Both the position numbers and the translations under genes were made by a program. A stretch of DNA of 64,000 bases from Endozoicomonas sp. SCSIO W0465 (GTDB taxonomy: Bacteria > Pseudomonadota > Gammaproteobacteria > Pseudomonadales > Endozoicomonadaceae). The DNA is taken from positions 102,001 to 166,000 of the forward strand of contig NZ_CP092417.1 of the NCBI RefSeq assembly GCF_023716865.1. Reading direction: 5' to 3'. Positions 33,030 through 40,626 of the stretch are shown here, piece after piece; the stretch's first letter is position 1, and each line of letters begins with the position of its first letter. The notes below the pieces were generated by a model, which did not search any database, was not told where the DNA came from, and was given only the letters and a program-made list of their open reading frames with translations.

Positions 33030-34546
33030 AAGACTTTGGCAAGGTGTCCTGCCGGTTTTGGGAAAGTGAGGACATTAACTATTGTTCCAGTGAAGCTAAA
33101 TTGCTGGCCGTGTACCTGCTGACCTGCAAGCACTCGAACATGGTGGGCATTTATCGCCTGCCCCTGAACTACATTGCCGCCGACCTTGACTGGGACGTGG
33201 CGAAGGTTTCCCGAACACTTTCCGAACTGACGGCGAACAACTTCCTAACGTATGCCGAACGGCAAAAGTACGTCTGCATCCATAAGTTTATGGAGCACAA
33301 TCCGGCAGACAATATTGCCCAGATGGATGCCCGGTTAAGGGTGCTGCGCAGTCTTCCTGCTGCTGTGGTTTCTGCCCTGCCTGCCGTGGTGGATGTGATG
33401 CAGGTGACGTGCGTCAAAGCCAGCAGTATCAAGCCCTCGAAGGACACAGGGGGATTAATTGAAGACGTTCGGAGATTGTTCGGGAGTTGTTCGGAAGAAG
33501 TTCGTCCAGAGAATAAGAGAAATAGAGAACTAGAGAATAGATTAAAAGAATACGTGCAGTCTGACGACCGCACGACCCCCAGGACGGGGGAAGTGCCATC
33601 AAGTGCCGGGAGCACGACTGGTGCGCCTCCCAGGACGGGGGAAGTGCCATCAAGTGCCGGGAGCACGACTGGTGCGCCCCCCAGGACGGTGGAAGTGCCA
33701 TCAAGTGTCGGGAGCACGACTGGTACACCTGAATCGCCCACGGCAGTCCCTGAGAATAAACCGGAAAAAATCGCAGTGCCCTATGCCGGGGAATTTGAGC
33801 AGTGGTGGAAGACCTTTCCCAAGCGGGAGGGCAAGAAGGGCTACAAGCAGAAAACCTTCAGCAAGTACCAGAAGCTGATCCGGCAGAAGTTGTTCACCCC
33901 GGAGCAGCTACTGGCCAACCTGCAAGCCTATGCCCGGTACTGTGACGAAACGCAGCAGACCGGAACCCAGTATGTGATGACCACGGAACCCTACCTGAAC
34001 AACCCGGACAACCTGACAAATCCATGGACGGTGAATCATGCAGCAAGGCAAAGAGCTGGCGGCCAGCGCAGTGCGCTCGATCAAGTCATCGAAGCCAACC
34101 GGGAATACCTCCAGCCGGAACCGGAGTTCGCAGAAGCCGCAGGTTACGACCCCCAGGACGGGGGAAGTGCCACCAAGCGCCAGGAGCGCGACGGGTATAA
34201 CCCCGAAGCTGATCGCGGAGCTGTTTTCGACCATGACGGGTCTGTACGGTACGAAGTGGACGAAGGAGCACGGCCTGGCGGATCGCACGGGGGCATGGCT
34301 GAACACCCTGAAGGATTTAGACCCGAAACTGCTGGCTCTGGGCATCAAGCGGTGTCAGCAGGAGAAGGACTGGCCGCCGTCAGTCCCGGAGTTTCTGAGG
34401 CTGTGTCAGCCGAAACCGGAGGACATCGGACTACCCCCGATGGCGAAGGCATGGCTGGAGGCCAACGACGGCGCAGGTTCGCCCAGTCATCACCCCTGGA
34501 GCCATCGGGCGGTGTATCTGGCGGGGAGGGAGACGGGCTGGCATGA
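33026..34546 (+). CDS. O-like phage replication initiator
   Basis: Up to 506 residues. The N-terminal domain (about 1-110) has a winged helix (LLAVYLLTCKHSNMVGIYRL, DWDVAKVSRTLSELTANNFLTY) as in phage O-like origin-binding proteins. The middle (150-245) holds DNA iterons and three 17-residue repeats. Residues about 250-335 form a conserved domain ending in YLNNPDNLTNPW, common at the C-terminus of such initiators. From about 34038 the frame overlaps the P-like gene for 509 nt and has a composition unlike a protein (Gly-rich, no hydrophobic core), so the functional part probably ends near residue 340. The ATG overlaps the upstream stop. Confidence 0.75.
   Translation: MKDFGKVSCRFWESEDINYCSSEAKLLAVYLLTCKHSNMVGIYRLPLNYIAADLDWDVAKVSRTLSELTANNFLTYAERQKYVCIHKFMEHNPADNIAQMDARLRVLRSLPAAVVSALPAVVDVMQVTCVKASSIKPSKDTGGLIEDVRRLFGSCSEEVRPENKRNRELENRLKEYVQSDDRTTPRTGEVPSSAGSTTGAPPRTGEVPSSAGSTTGAPPRTVEVPSSVGSTTGTPESPTAVPENKPEKIAVPYAGEFEQWWKTFPKREGKKGYKQKTFSKYQKLIRQKLFTPEQLLANLQAYARYCDETQQTGTQYVMTTEPYLNNPDNLTNPWTVNHAARQRAGGQRSALDQVIEANREYLQPEPEFAEAAGYDPQDGGSATKRQERDGYNPEADRGAVFDHDGSVRYEVDEGARPGGSHGGMAEHPEGFRPETAGSGHQAVSAGEGLAAVSPGVSEAVSAETGGHRTTPDGEGMAGGQRRRRFAQSSPLEPSGGVSGGEGDGLA
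33467..33539. other. Candidate phage replication origin (iterons)
   Basis: Four GTTCGG/GTTCGT boxes begin at 33467, 33478, 33489 and 33500, exactly 11 bp apart. They are followed without a gap of more than 2 bp by four 8 bp units AGAGAANN (33508-33539), an A-rich purine tract continuing to about 33552. Neither period is a multiple of three, so the pattern is not a by-product of protein repeats. Location inside the O-like gene matches lambda-type origins. Function is inferred. Confidence 0.65.
33578..33730. repeat. Three tandem 51 bp repeats in the O-like gene
   Basis: Units start at 33578, 33629 and 33680 with CCCAGGACGG and encode PRTGEVPSSAGSTTG plus two residues. The first two are nearly identical and the third has several changes. 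They follow the iterons directly. A further single unit lies in the P-like gene at 34152. Confidence 0.9.
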
Positions 34547-34796
34547 ACTGCGTTCTGCCCTGACCGCTCAGGAGCAGCGGGACGCGAAGGTGCGGTTTGC
34601 CAATGCCTATCAGGCGCTGATCATCAAGGCGGTGAACGGTGAGTCTCTGGAGCCGCAGAAGGCCATCGAACGGCAGTTTGACCCGACCATTTACTCCGAG
34701 CAGTTGCAGCGGAAAACCATGAAGGAGCAGGGCATTGACCCGCTGGACGGGGCCGGTGCCAGGGCAAAACTGAAAGGGATGTCGTTCGATGGGTAA
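34038..34796 (+). CDS. P-like phage replication protein
   Basis: 252 residues. After a basic N-terminal tail the protein has the P-like core: LIAELFSTMTGLYGTKW, WLNTLKDLDPKLLALGIKRC and WPPSVPEFLRLCQPKPEDIG, the pattern of lambda P-type helicase loaders. It should recruit the host DnaB helicase to the O-bound origin. It starts inside the O-like frame and contains one copy of the 17-residue repeat (PRTGEVPPSARSATG). Its stop overlaps the next start. Confidence 0.75.
   Translation: MQQGKELAASAVRSIKSSKPTGNTSSRNRSSQKPQVTTPRTGEVPPSARSATGITPKLIAELFSTMTGLYGTKWTKEHGLADRTGAWLNTLKDLDPKLLALGIKRCQQEKDWPPSVPEFLRLCQPKPEDIGLPPMAKAWLEANDGAGSPSHHPWSHRAVYLAGRETGWHELRSALTAQEQRDAKVRFANAYQALIIKAVNGESLEPQKAIERQFDPTIYSEQLQRKTMKEQGIDPLDGAGARAKLKGMSFDG
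34152..34200. repeat. Dispersed copy of the 51 bp repeat in the P-like gene
   Basis: CCCAGGACGGGGGAAGTGCC followed by a diverged second half. In the P-like frame it encodes the same peptide as in the O-like gene, so the unit has kept the same reading frame in a second gene. Confidence 0.75.
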
Positions 34797-34884
34797 CTCA
34801 CCAAGCGATGCAGTGATGCTGGCCATGGTCTGGGTGGCTCTGGTGAAGCTGGTCTTCTGGTCCTTTCTGGAGGCGATCCAGTGA
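34789..34884 (+). CDS. 31-residue membrane peptide
   Basis: ATG 34789 to TGA 34884, overlapping the stop of the P-like gene and the GTG of the DUF1367 gene. One hydrophobic segment (VMLAMVWVALVKLVFWSFL). The start and stop overlaps on both sides fit the coupled style of this operon and favour a real gene. Function unknown. Confidence 0.45.
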   Translation: MGNSPSDAVMLAMVWVALVKLVFWSFLEAIQ

Positions 34885-35399
34885 GTGCCACGCTGGAACT
34901 GGTCAGGGGAAATGACCCTCAACCGATCCTGCGACCGGTATCGGCCGTTGACGAGCAGTATATCTACCGCCTCAGGCCTGGCGAGATGATTTCTGCCGAG
35001 GTGCGCCGGGCAAGGAATGCACTGTTTCACCGGAAGTTCATGAAGCTGTGCAGCATTGCGTTCAACGTGTTTGAGAGGTTGCCCCAGCCGCCGGTCAGAA
35101 TGGCTCGAACCGGCCAGTGGGTAACACCCCGGTGGGACTTCAATGAGTTCCGCTACTGGGCCATGGTGCAGGCCGGGTTCTATGAGGTGATTGGGTATCC
35201 CGATGGTGGGGTGCGTGCCAGGGCGAAAAGTGTGGCGTTCAAAAGCATGGAGCAGGTGGAGTTTGAACAGGTCTATTCGGCGGTGCTGGACGTGTTCTTA
35301 CAGCTTGTACTGAACAGGGACCGAAACCACGTCTGGAGCCGGGAAGAAGTCGAGTCACTGGTTGAACAGTTCATTCACTTTGACAGGGGGCAAGGATGA
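34881..35399 (+). CDS. DUF1367 family phage protein
   Basis: 172 residues, GTG start overlapping the previous stop. RNALFHRKFMKLCSIAFN, then the central GYPDGGVRARAKSVAFKSMEQVEF block, fit DUF1367 (YbcN/NinB-neighbour type, unknown function) found beside phage replication genes. The stop overlaps the ATG of the next gene. Confidence 0.7.
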   Translation: MSATLELVRGNDPQPILRPVSAVDEQYIYRLRPGEMISAEVRRARNALFHRKFMKLCSIAFNVFERLPQPPVRMARTGQWVTPRWDFNEFRYWAMVQAGFYEVIGYPDGGVRARAKSVAFKSMEQVEFEQVYSAVLDVFLQLVLNRDRNHVWSREEVESLVEQFIHFDRGQG

Positions 35400-35713
35400 C
35401 CCGGAAAGAGAAAGACTACCTGCGGGACGTAGCCCAGTTGAGCTGCATTGCCTGCCGGATCAATAACCAGACCACAACCCCGGTGGAAGTGCATCACCAG
35501 CGCAGTGGTACCGGCCTGGGCAGGAAAGCCAGTCACTTTGACACCCTGCCGCTGTGTCCTCTGCATCACCGGTTCAGTACCTACGACTCTGTCCATCTGG
35601 CCCCGGAAACGTTCAGGAAACTCTACGGACGGGAAAGCGATCTGGTGAAGCAGACCCAAACAGATGTGGAGAACTACCGCAAAACCTTTGTCGGCTATGT
35701 GGGGGAGGGCTGA
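35396..35713 (+). CDS. Ref/DUF968-like HNH nuclease
   Basis: 105 residues. CIAC and VEVHHQRSGTGLGRK at the N-terminus with LPLCPLHHRFST give the Cys and His pattern of the globular domain of phage P1 Ref (a RecA-directed nuclease) and DUF968-type proteins of lambdoid nin regions. Probably a metal-dependent DNase acting in recombination or DNA processing. Substrate not known. Confidence 0.7.
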   Translation: MTRKEKDYLRDVAQLSCIACRINNQTTTPVEVHHQRSGTGLGRKASHFDTLPLCPLHHRFSTYDSVHLAPETFRKLYGRESDLVKQTQTDVENYRKTFVGYVGEG

Positions 35714-35715
35714 CC

Positions 35716-36246
35716 ATGTACCGGGCACTGGAACAGGCACTGCACCGGATATTCGGCGTACCGGAACCGATGATGAACAACGCACGCTGGCAGAGAGATA
35801 TTAATACCGGGTATCGCCGGACATCGGTAAACCCAGTGGCAAGCACCCGTGACGAACGGCTGGGCGAGGATGGTATATATCAGGGCTATCTGCGGCAACG
35901 GATGACCCCGGAGCTGCACGACATTCTGACCATTCGTTATGATGACGACCACAGCAAGCGGGTCATGGCCTTTCAACGGCTACAGCACCACTTTCGCACC
36001 GATGAGAGACTGCCCAAACCGTTTCGCAGTAATCCGGTCCTGCTGCGCCTCTGGCTGATGCACGAACTGCAACACCCGCAGTTACGTCAGCAAAAGGGCA
36101 GGGTGACCATCAAGGATAAGGGCGAGAGTACCGTCTACCGCTGGCAGCAGAAGTGCCGGGCGGTGTGCCGTGAGTGGGTGCGACTGGCGGAAGATGAGGC
36201 GCAAGCCCTGCTGGAGCAGGCAGGCGTGATTCAATACGGAGAGTAA
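35716..36246 (+). CDS. Phage protein, unknown (possible late regulator)
   Basis: 176 residues from the ATG at 35716 (GAGGGCTGACC upstream). Basic and helical, with no recognised domain (RRTSVNPVASTRDERLGEDG, VYRWQQKCRAVCREWV). It sits where lambdoid phages have the late antiterminator Q, between nin-type genes and the lysis genes. That is a positional guess only. Confidence 0.55.
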   Translation: MYRALEQALHRIFGVPEPMMNNARWQRDINTGYRRTSVNPVASTRDERLGEDGIYQGYLRQRMTPELHDILTIRYDDDHSKRVMAFQRLQHHFRTDERLPKPFRSNPVLLRLWLMHELQHPQLRQQKGRVTIKDKGESTVYRWQQKCRAVCREWVRLAEDEAQALLEQAGVIQYGE

Positions 36247-36248
36247 GT

Positions 36249-36746
36249 ATGGAAGACAGATTGGCATACGGTGATTTCAGGTTTAGCAAAAGGGACATCA
36301 GGACCGTGGATGTCATTGTGGTTAACCGTTATCGCGACCCGAAACGCGCTTACCTGCCCATCGACGAGGAACAACTGCAAGGGATCATCAGCAGCAGTAA
36401 GGAGGTTGTGGATAAGGCTATTGAAGAGGCTATTTTTCAAGCCCGTTTTGCACAAAAGGCTGAACGGTGGAATCGGCAAATAAGGTGCTTGGGTGATTTA
36501 CCTGATGAATTTCTTTCGGATACTCACCAGACTCCAGAAGACAAGATCCGCGCCCTAATGAGCAATCCGAAACTGGTTAAGAAATTAGTGATAGAACCGG
36601 ACGATACCAGCGACATTGAAACGCTGTTGCTGGATAAGGTAGCCAGAGCGTTCAGGGAGCACCCTCAGTTAAAAGCCAGCACCCTGATTGCCCAGTGGTA
36701 TGGATCTCCGGAGGGGGAGTTGTTGCAGGGGATTGTGAGTCAATAG
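36249..36746 (+). CDS. Phage protein, unknown
   Basis: 165 residues, start 2 nt after the previous stop, no strong ribosome binding site. Charged and helical with no recognised domain. Followed by the toxin-antitoxin pair. Confidence 0.55.
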   Translation: MEDRLAYGDFRFSKRDIRTVDVIVVNRYRDPKRAYLPIDEEQLQGIISSSKEVVDKAIEEAIFQARFAQKAERWNRQIRCLGDLPDEFLSDTHQTPEDKIRALMSNPKLVKKLVIEPDDTSDIETLLLDKVARAFREHPQLKASTLIAQWYGSPEGELLQGIVSQ

Positions 36747-36767
36747 TGTACTACAATGTAATACACT
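36747..36767. promoter_or_regulatory. Operator of the first toxin-antitoxin pair
   Basis: GTGTA (36747-36751) and TACAC (36763-36767) flank TACAATGTA. The nested palindrome is typical of a ribbon-helix-helix autorepressor site and lies 20 nt before the antitoxin start, just ahead of CCGGAGGA. Confidence 0.55.
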
Positions 36768-36786
36768 CATAACCGGAGGACGATAA

Positions 36787-37050
36787 ATGAGTGTATCCAG
36801 TGTTCGCCTGAATCAGGACATTGAAGAGCCACTAAACCGTTTGGCCAAAGTGATGAGTCGCAGTCGCAATTATCTGATCAACGAGGCGGTTCGTGAGTAC
36901 ATCAGGAAACATGCCCGTGAAATGCAGGAATGGGACGAGACACTGGAAGCCCTTGATCAGGTTCGCAGAGGGGATACTGTGGACGGTGATGCGGTCATGG
37001 CTTGGCTGGATAGCTGGGGCAGTGACAATGAACTGGAGGCACCTGAATGA
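36787..37050 (+). CDS. Ribbon-helix-helix antitoxin (ParD/RelB type)
   Basis: 87 residues. N-terminal CopG-like ribbon-helix-helix (SSVRLNQDIEEPLNRLAKVM, SRNYLINEAVREYI) and an acidic C-terminus that would wrap the toxin. It overlaps the toxin gene by 4 nt (ATGA) and has an operator upstream. Neutralises the adjacent toxin and should repress its own promoter. Confidence 0.85.
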   Translation: MSVSSVRLNQDIEEPLNRLAKVMSRSRNYLINEAVREYIRKHAREMQEWDETLEALDQVRRGDTVDGDAVMAWLDSWGSDNELEAPE

Positions 37051-37340
37051 AACTCAGGTTCTCCAGAAGTGCCGTTGATGATCTGAAACGACTACGGGCG
37101 TTTATTGCTGAAAAGAATCCGGCAGCAGCCAAACGCATGGCCTCTATTTTGACTGGAAAAATCAGACACCTGTGTGAACAGCCAAGGATGGGGGTTCTGG
37201 TGGGGCAGGAATTGAACCCCTGCTTGCGTGATCTGATTGTCGGTCACTACACGGTGCGTTATCTGGCCAACGATAACGAAGTGGTGATTTTGAAGGTATG
37301 GCATCACAAGGAAGATACTTCCACCCTTGACATAAAGTGA
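37047..37340 (+). CDS. RelE/ParE-type toxin
   Basis: 97 residues of the RelE/ParE fold: FSRSAVDDLKRLRAFIAEKNP, GVLVGQELNPCLRDLIVGHYTVRYLAND and VVILKVWHHKED. ParE proteins poison gyrase and RelE proteins cut mRNA; the sequence alone does not decide, though the partner and C-terminus lean to ParE. Terminator follows. Confidence 0.85.
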   Translation: MKLRFSRSAVDDLKRLRAFIAEKNPAAAKRMASILTGKIRHLCEQPRMGVLVGQELNPCLRDLIVGHYTVRYLANDNEVVILKVWHHKEDTSTLDIK

Positions 37341-37418
37341 GAGTAAACATACCGTAAATATACATGCTGGGAAATTACCCGGTCACTCAACCATTCCCAG
37401 CTTGAATCCTTCTCAAAG

Positions 37419-37443
37419 AACCTGCTTAACAGCGGGTTTTTTT
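37419..37443 (+). terminator. Intrinsic terminator after the toxin gene
   Basis: AACCTGCT (37419-37426), loop TAAC, AGCGGGTT (37431-37438), then a T run to 37443. Separates the early-right genes from the lysis genes. Confidence 0.8.
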
Positions 37444-37500
37444 GTGCCTGCGGGATCATAAATCGCCTCCCAAGCTACACCACTAAAAAAAAGGGACACC

Positions 37501-37896
37501 ATGTACCGCTTTTCCGCTTCGTCCAAACGGCATCTGGCCAGTTGCGATGAACGGCTTCAGCGTGTCTTCAACAAAGTGATTCAGCATTACGACTGCACCA
37601 TCATCTGTGGCCATCGGGGCAAGGCAGCCCAGACTCTGGCCTTTGAGGGCGGCAAGTCCCAAGTGCAGTGGCCGAACAGCAAGCACAACAGTCTGCCCAG
37701 CAGGGCGGTGGACGTGATGCCCTTTCCGCTGGACTGGTTCGACTACCAGCGAGCTGCCCACTTTGCCGGGTATGTGCTCGGCATTGCCCAGGGCATGGGC
37801 ATCCGGCTGCGCTGGGGTGGTGACTGGGACAGGGACGGCGCAATGACCGACCACCAATTCATTGATTACCCACACTTCGAGCTGATGGATGATTAA
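37501..37896 (+). CDS. M15-family peptidase endolysin
   Basis: 131 residues. Zinc ligands in SRAVDVMPFP (Asp) and HFELM (His), together with SKHNSLPS and GIRLRWGGDW, match the L-Ala-D-Glu (VanY/M15C) peptidases that phages use to cut peptidoglycan. No signal peptide, so release depends on the adjacent holin. GGGACACC precedes the ATG. Confidence 0.88.
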   Translation: MYRFSASSKRHLASCDERLQRVFNKVIQHYDCTIICGHRGKAAQTLAFEGGKSQVQWPNSKHNSLPSRAVDVMPFPLDWFDYQRAAHFAGYVLGIAQGMGIRLRWGGDWDRDGAMTDHQFIDYPHFELMDD

Positions 37897-38296
37897 CCTC
37901 AACCCCATGGCAGGGATCGCCAAGGCGTTGATGGGGGGACTCGACAGCCTGTTTACCTCCGATGAGGAACGGGCAAAGGCGGAGCTCTCGCTCAATCAAC
38001 AATTACAACAGCCTCACATATTGCAGGTACTGGCCAACATCGAGGAAGCAAAACACCCAAGCCGGTTTGTCTCCGGCTGGCGGCCTGCCCTTGGCTGGTT
38101 GTGTGTTTTCATTTTGGCGTGGACGTGGATTGTCCGTGACCTGATCATCATCGGACTGAATCTGTCGGATCGTGCCGACATTGCCAGCCAGTTACCTGCG
38201 GCTGACACCAGTACGGTGATTACCCTGTTGCTCTGCCTGCTGGGACTGGGGGGCGCGCGAACGGTGGAGAAACTGAAGGGCGTTGCCCGGAGGTAA
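37889..38296 (+). CDS. Holin, three-transmembrane type
   Basis: 135 residues. FVSGWRPALGWLCVFILAW and a second hydrophobic segment near the C-terminus (VITLLLCLLGLGGARTVEK) are hallmarks of the Holin_3TMs family. It forms inner-membrane holes for the endolysin. Overlaps the endolysin gene by 8 nt. Confidence 0.85.
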   Translation: MINLNPMAGIAKALMGGLDSLFTSDEERAKAELSLNQQLQQPHILQVLANIEEAKHPSRFVSGWRPALGWLCVFILAWTWIVRDLIIIGLNLSDRADIASQLPAADTSTVITLLLCLLGLGGARTVEKLKGVARR

Positions 38297-38298
38297 CC

Positions 38299-38547
38299 AT
38301 GGCCGACGAAGACCGCTTCAACCGGATTGAAGAAAAGCTTGATGGGATCACCCAGATACTCCAGACGCTGGCCAAGCACGATGAACGGATGGTCAACCTG
38401 GCATTGCGGGAACAACGCAGTGAAGAACGGCTGGACACCATCGAGAAGGCCGTGCAGAAAAACTCCGTGATCAGCAGTGTTGTGCAATGGGTGGCGATGA
38501 CCGTCACCGCTGCTCTGATCGCCTACGCATTCAGGCACCTCATTTAG
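38299..38547 (+). CDS. Coiled-coil membrane protein (XhlA-like lysis accessory)
   Basis: 82 residues: an N-terminal coiled coil (about 5-52) and one C-terminal transmembrane helix (VVQWVAMTVTAALIAYAF). The layout matches XhlA-type haemolysin/holin accessory proteins. GGAGGTAACC precedes the ATG. No Rz/Rz1 spanin pair is evident nearby. Confidence 0.7.
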   Translation: MADEDRFNRIEEKLDGITQILQTLAKHDERMVNLALREQRSEERLDTIEKAVQKNSVISSVVQWVAMTVTAALIAYAFRHLI

Positions 38548-38549
38548 TT

Positions 38550-38930
38550 ATGGCATTCCCCAGTAAATACAAACCCGCGATGTGTCAGCAGGTGAAAGAC
38601 CTGATGGCCGAAGGCATGAGTCGTAAGGCGACTGCCGTAGAGCTCGGCATCAGCTACAAGACGTTTCTGTCCTACATCGATAGGCATGAAGACTTTGCCG
38701 CTGCCGTGGAGCAGGGGGATGTGCTGGCTGAAGCCTGGTGGGAAGACAAGTACATCAGGGGCGCACTGGCTCAGGCCGAGGTGCAGCCTGCCATGATGAT
38801 CATGTACATGAAGAACCGGTTCAAATGGCGGGACAAGCTTGAGCAGACCGTCATCAAGGACGAACTGGAAACGGTGGACGAATGGCTGGCAGCAAGGGAC
38901 AGCGAAGCCGACAGCGAAGACGAGGACTGA
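38550..38930 (+). CDS. Terminase small subunit
   Basis: 126 residues from ATG 38550. Helix-turn-helix region (MSRKATAVELGISYKTFLSYI), then LAEAWWEDKYIRGAL and MIMYMKNRFKWRDK, the usual small-terminase ending (family of terminase_6/Terminase_2-like recognisers), with an acidic tail. Binds the packaging site; overlaps terL by 49 nt. Confidence 0.85.
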   Translation: MAFPSKYKPAMCQQVKDLMAEGMSRKATAVELGISYKTFLSYIDRHEDFAAAVEQGDVLAEAWWEDKYIRGALAQAEVQPAMMIMYMKNRFKWRDKLEQTVIKDELETVDEWLAARDSEADSEDED

Positions 38931-40510
38931 CTGGCAGAGAGAAGCTGCTGTTTGATTTCCGTTACTTTGCCAGCCTCTGCCTGAAAATCAGAACCAAGTC
39001 GGCCAAAGTGGTGCCCCTGAAGCTGAACGCAGCCCAGAAGTACCTGCACAAGCGGATCAACCAGCAGCTCAAGCGCACCGGCAAGGTTCGGATCGTGGTG
39101 CTGAAAGGTCGGCAGCAGGGATGCAGCACGTACACCGAAGCCCGGTTTTACTGGAAGGTCAGCAACAATCGTGGTTTGAGAGCTTACATCCTGACCCACG
39201 AAGCGGACGCCACGGCCAACCTGTTCGATATGGTGCTGCGCTACCACGAAAACCTGCCTGCCTTTGCCCAGAAGACACTCAGTAACAAGAGTGCCAAGCA
39301 GATGGACTTTACCCATGACTCCGGTTATCGGGTGGGTACCGCAGGCAACCGGGGAGCAGGGCGATCCAGTACTGCCCAACTATTCCACGGCTCAGAAGTC
39401 GCCTTCTGGCCAAACGCAGATGAACACCTGGCCGGTGTGTTACAGGCGGTCCCCAATGAAGCAGACACTGAAGTCATCCTTGAAAGCACTGCAAACGGGG
39501 TCGGTGGTGTTTTTTATGATTACGTTATGGACGCTGCTGCTGGCCGTGGCGATTTTGAACTGGTGTTTATCCCGTGGTTTTGGCAGGAGGAATATCAGGC
39601 GGCAGCTCCGGCAGGCTTCACGCTCGATGATGATGAAAGATTTCTGAAGCAGACCTACCACCTGAGCGATGAACAGCTCCAGTGGCGGCGGCAGAAAATC
39701 TATGAGCTGAAGTCAGAAGACAAGTTCAAACAGGAATACCCCTGCAATGTGGAGGAAGCGTTCCTGTTCTCCGGCAGGCCGGTGTTTGATCCCAAGCACA
39801 CCGAGTCGGCCAAGGTCGAATGCTACGCCCCGAAACAGTCCATCGAGCTGACCATCAACGGCGTGAACCGTAATAAGTCAGGGCTGCTGCAAGTCTGGGA
39901 GTTCCCGAAGACCGGCACTCAGTACGTGATCGGCTGCGATGTGGCGGAGGGGCTGGCCCCGGTCAATGACAAGCACAAGCACGGGGATTACAGCTCCATT
40001 GATGTGTGTGACCGTGACGGCTATCAGTTAGCCCACTGGCATGGCCATGTGGCACCGGACGATCTGGGCAAGATGCTGGACAAGCTGGGCCGGTTCTACA
40101 ACGGCGCGTTGGTCGGCGTGGAGCGCAATAACCACGGTCTGACCACGGTCACCAAGCTGAAAGACCTGAAGTACCCCAATCTGTACATGGAAACCACGGT
40201 GGACCAGAGAACCCAGAAGCGCACCAAACGCCTCGGCTGGCAAACCACCACGAAATCCAAGCCCCTGATGATCGACCACCTGGCGGCACTGCTGCGGGAT
40301 GGCGAGTCGGGTATCTGCAACAAGGACACTATTGCTGAGTGCCAGACCTACGTCATTGAGGACAACGGCAGCAGCAACGCGCAGGAAGGTTGCTTTGATG
40401 ATCGGGTGATCAGTTACGCCATTGCCCAGCAGATGGTGCTAAAGCTGCCACGGCAGAAGATCAATATTAACGAGCTGAAGTATCGGGCTCCGGGCAAGTC
40501 GGCTTACTGA
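38882..40510 (+). CDS. Terminase large subunit
   Basis: 542 residues. N-terminal ATPase with Walker A-like LKGRQQGCST (near residue 75), Walker B region AQLFHGSEVAFWP, and a coupling motif in ILESTANG. The C-terminal nuclease has GCDVAEG, the metal-binding VGVERNNHG and a final acidic residue in CFDDRVISYAIA. Cuts concatemers and pumps DNA into the procapsid. The extended N-terminus overlaps terS. Confidence 0.92.
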   Translation: MAGSKGQRSRQRRRGLTGREKLLFDFRYFASLCLKIRTKSAKVVPLKLNAAQKYLHKRINQQLKRTGKVRIVVLKGRQQGCSTYTEARFYWKVSNNRGLRAYILTHEADATANLFDMVLRYHENLPAFAQKTLSNKSAKQMDFTHDSGYRVGTAGNRGAGRSSTAQLFHGSEVAFWPNADEHLAGVLQAVPNEADTEVILESTANGVGGVFYDYVMDAAAGRGDFELVFIPWFWQEEYQAAAPAGFTLDDDERFLKQTYHLSDEQLQWRRQKIYELKSEDKFKQEYPCNVEEAFLFSGRPVFDPKHTESAKVECYAPKQSIELTINGVNRNKSGLLQVWEFPKTGTQYVIGCDVAEGLAPVNDKHKHGDYSSIDVCDRDGYQLAHWHGHVAPDDLGKMLDKLGRFYNGALVGVERNNHGLTTVTKLKDLKYPNLYMETTVDQRTQKRTKRLGWQTTTKSKPLMIDHLAALLRDGESGICNKDTIAECQTYVIEDNGSSNAQEGCFDDRVISYAIAQQMVLKLPRQKININELKYRAPGKSAY

Positions 40511-40626
40511 TGGAACACAGAATCATACGTTTCACCCAGCGGGTGGTGGGGAACTACCCCGCCATCATGGCTGGCCACCGGCTTGAGTGGATCAGGCGCA
40601 GAGGGAAGAAGAACCGGAGGCGTTAG
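40510..40626 (+). CDS. Tiny basic phage protein
   Basis: 38 codons beginning in TGATG overlap with the terL stop. Arg/Lys-rich end (RRRGKKNRRR). It would be translationally coupled to terL. Its last bases overlap the end of the convergent antitoxin gene. Not recognised. Confidence 0.45.
   Translation: MEHRIIRFTQRVVGNYPAIMAGHRLEWIRRRGKKNRRR

Noticed and set aside
33467..33730. CRISPR array
   Set aside because: Repeats are contiguous tandem units without unique spacers, and no cas genes are present in the window.
33429..33741. Frames with repeated CSRHLMALPPSWG on the minus strand
   Set aside because: Produced by the 51 bp repeats of the O-like gene read antisense; no start context.
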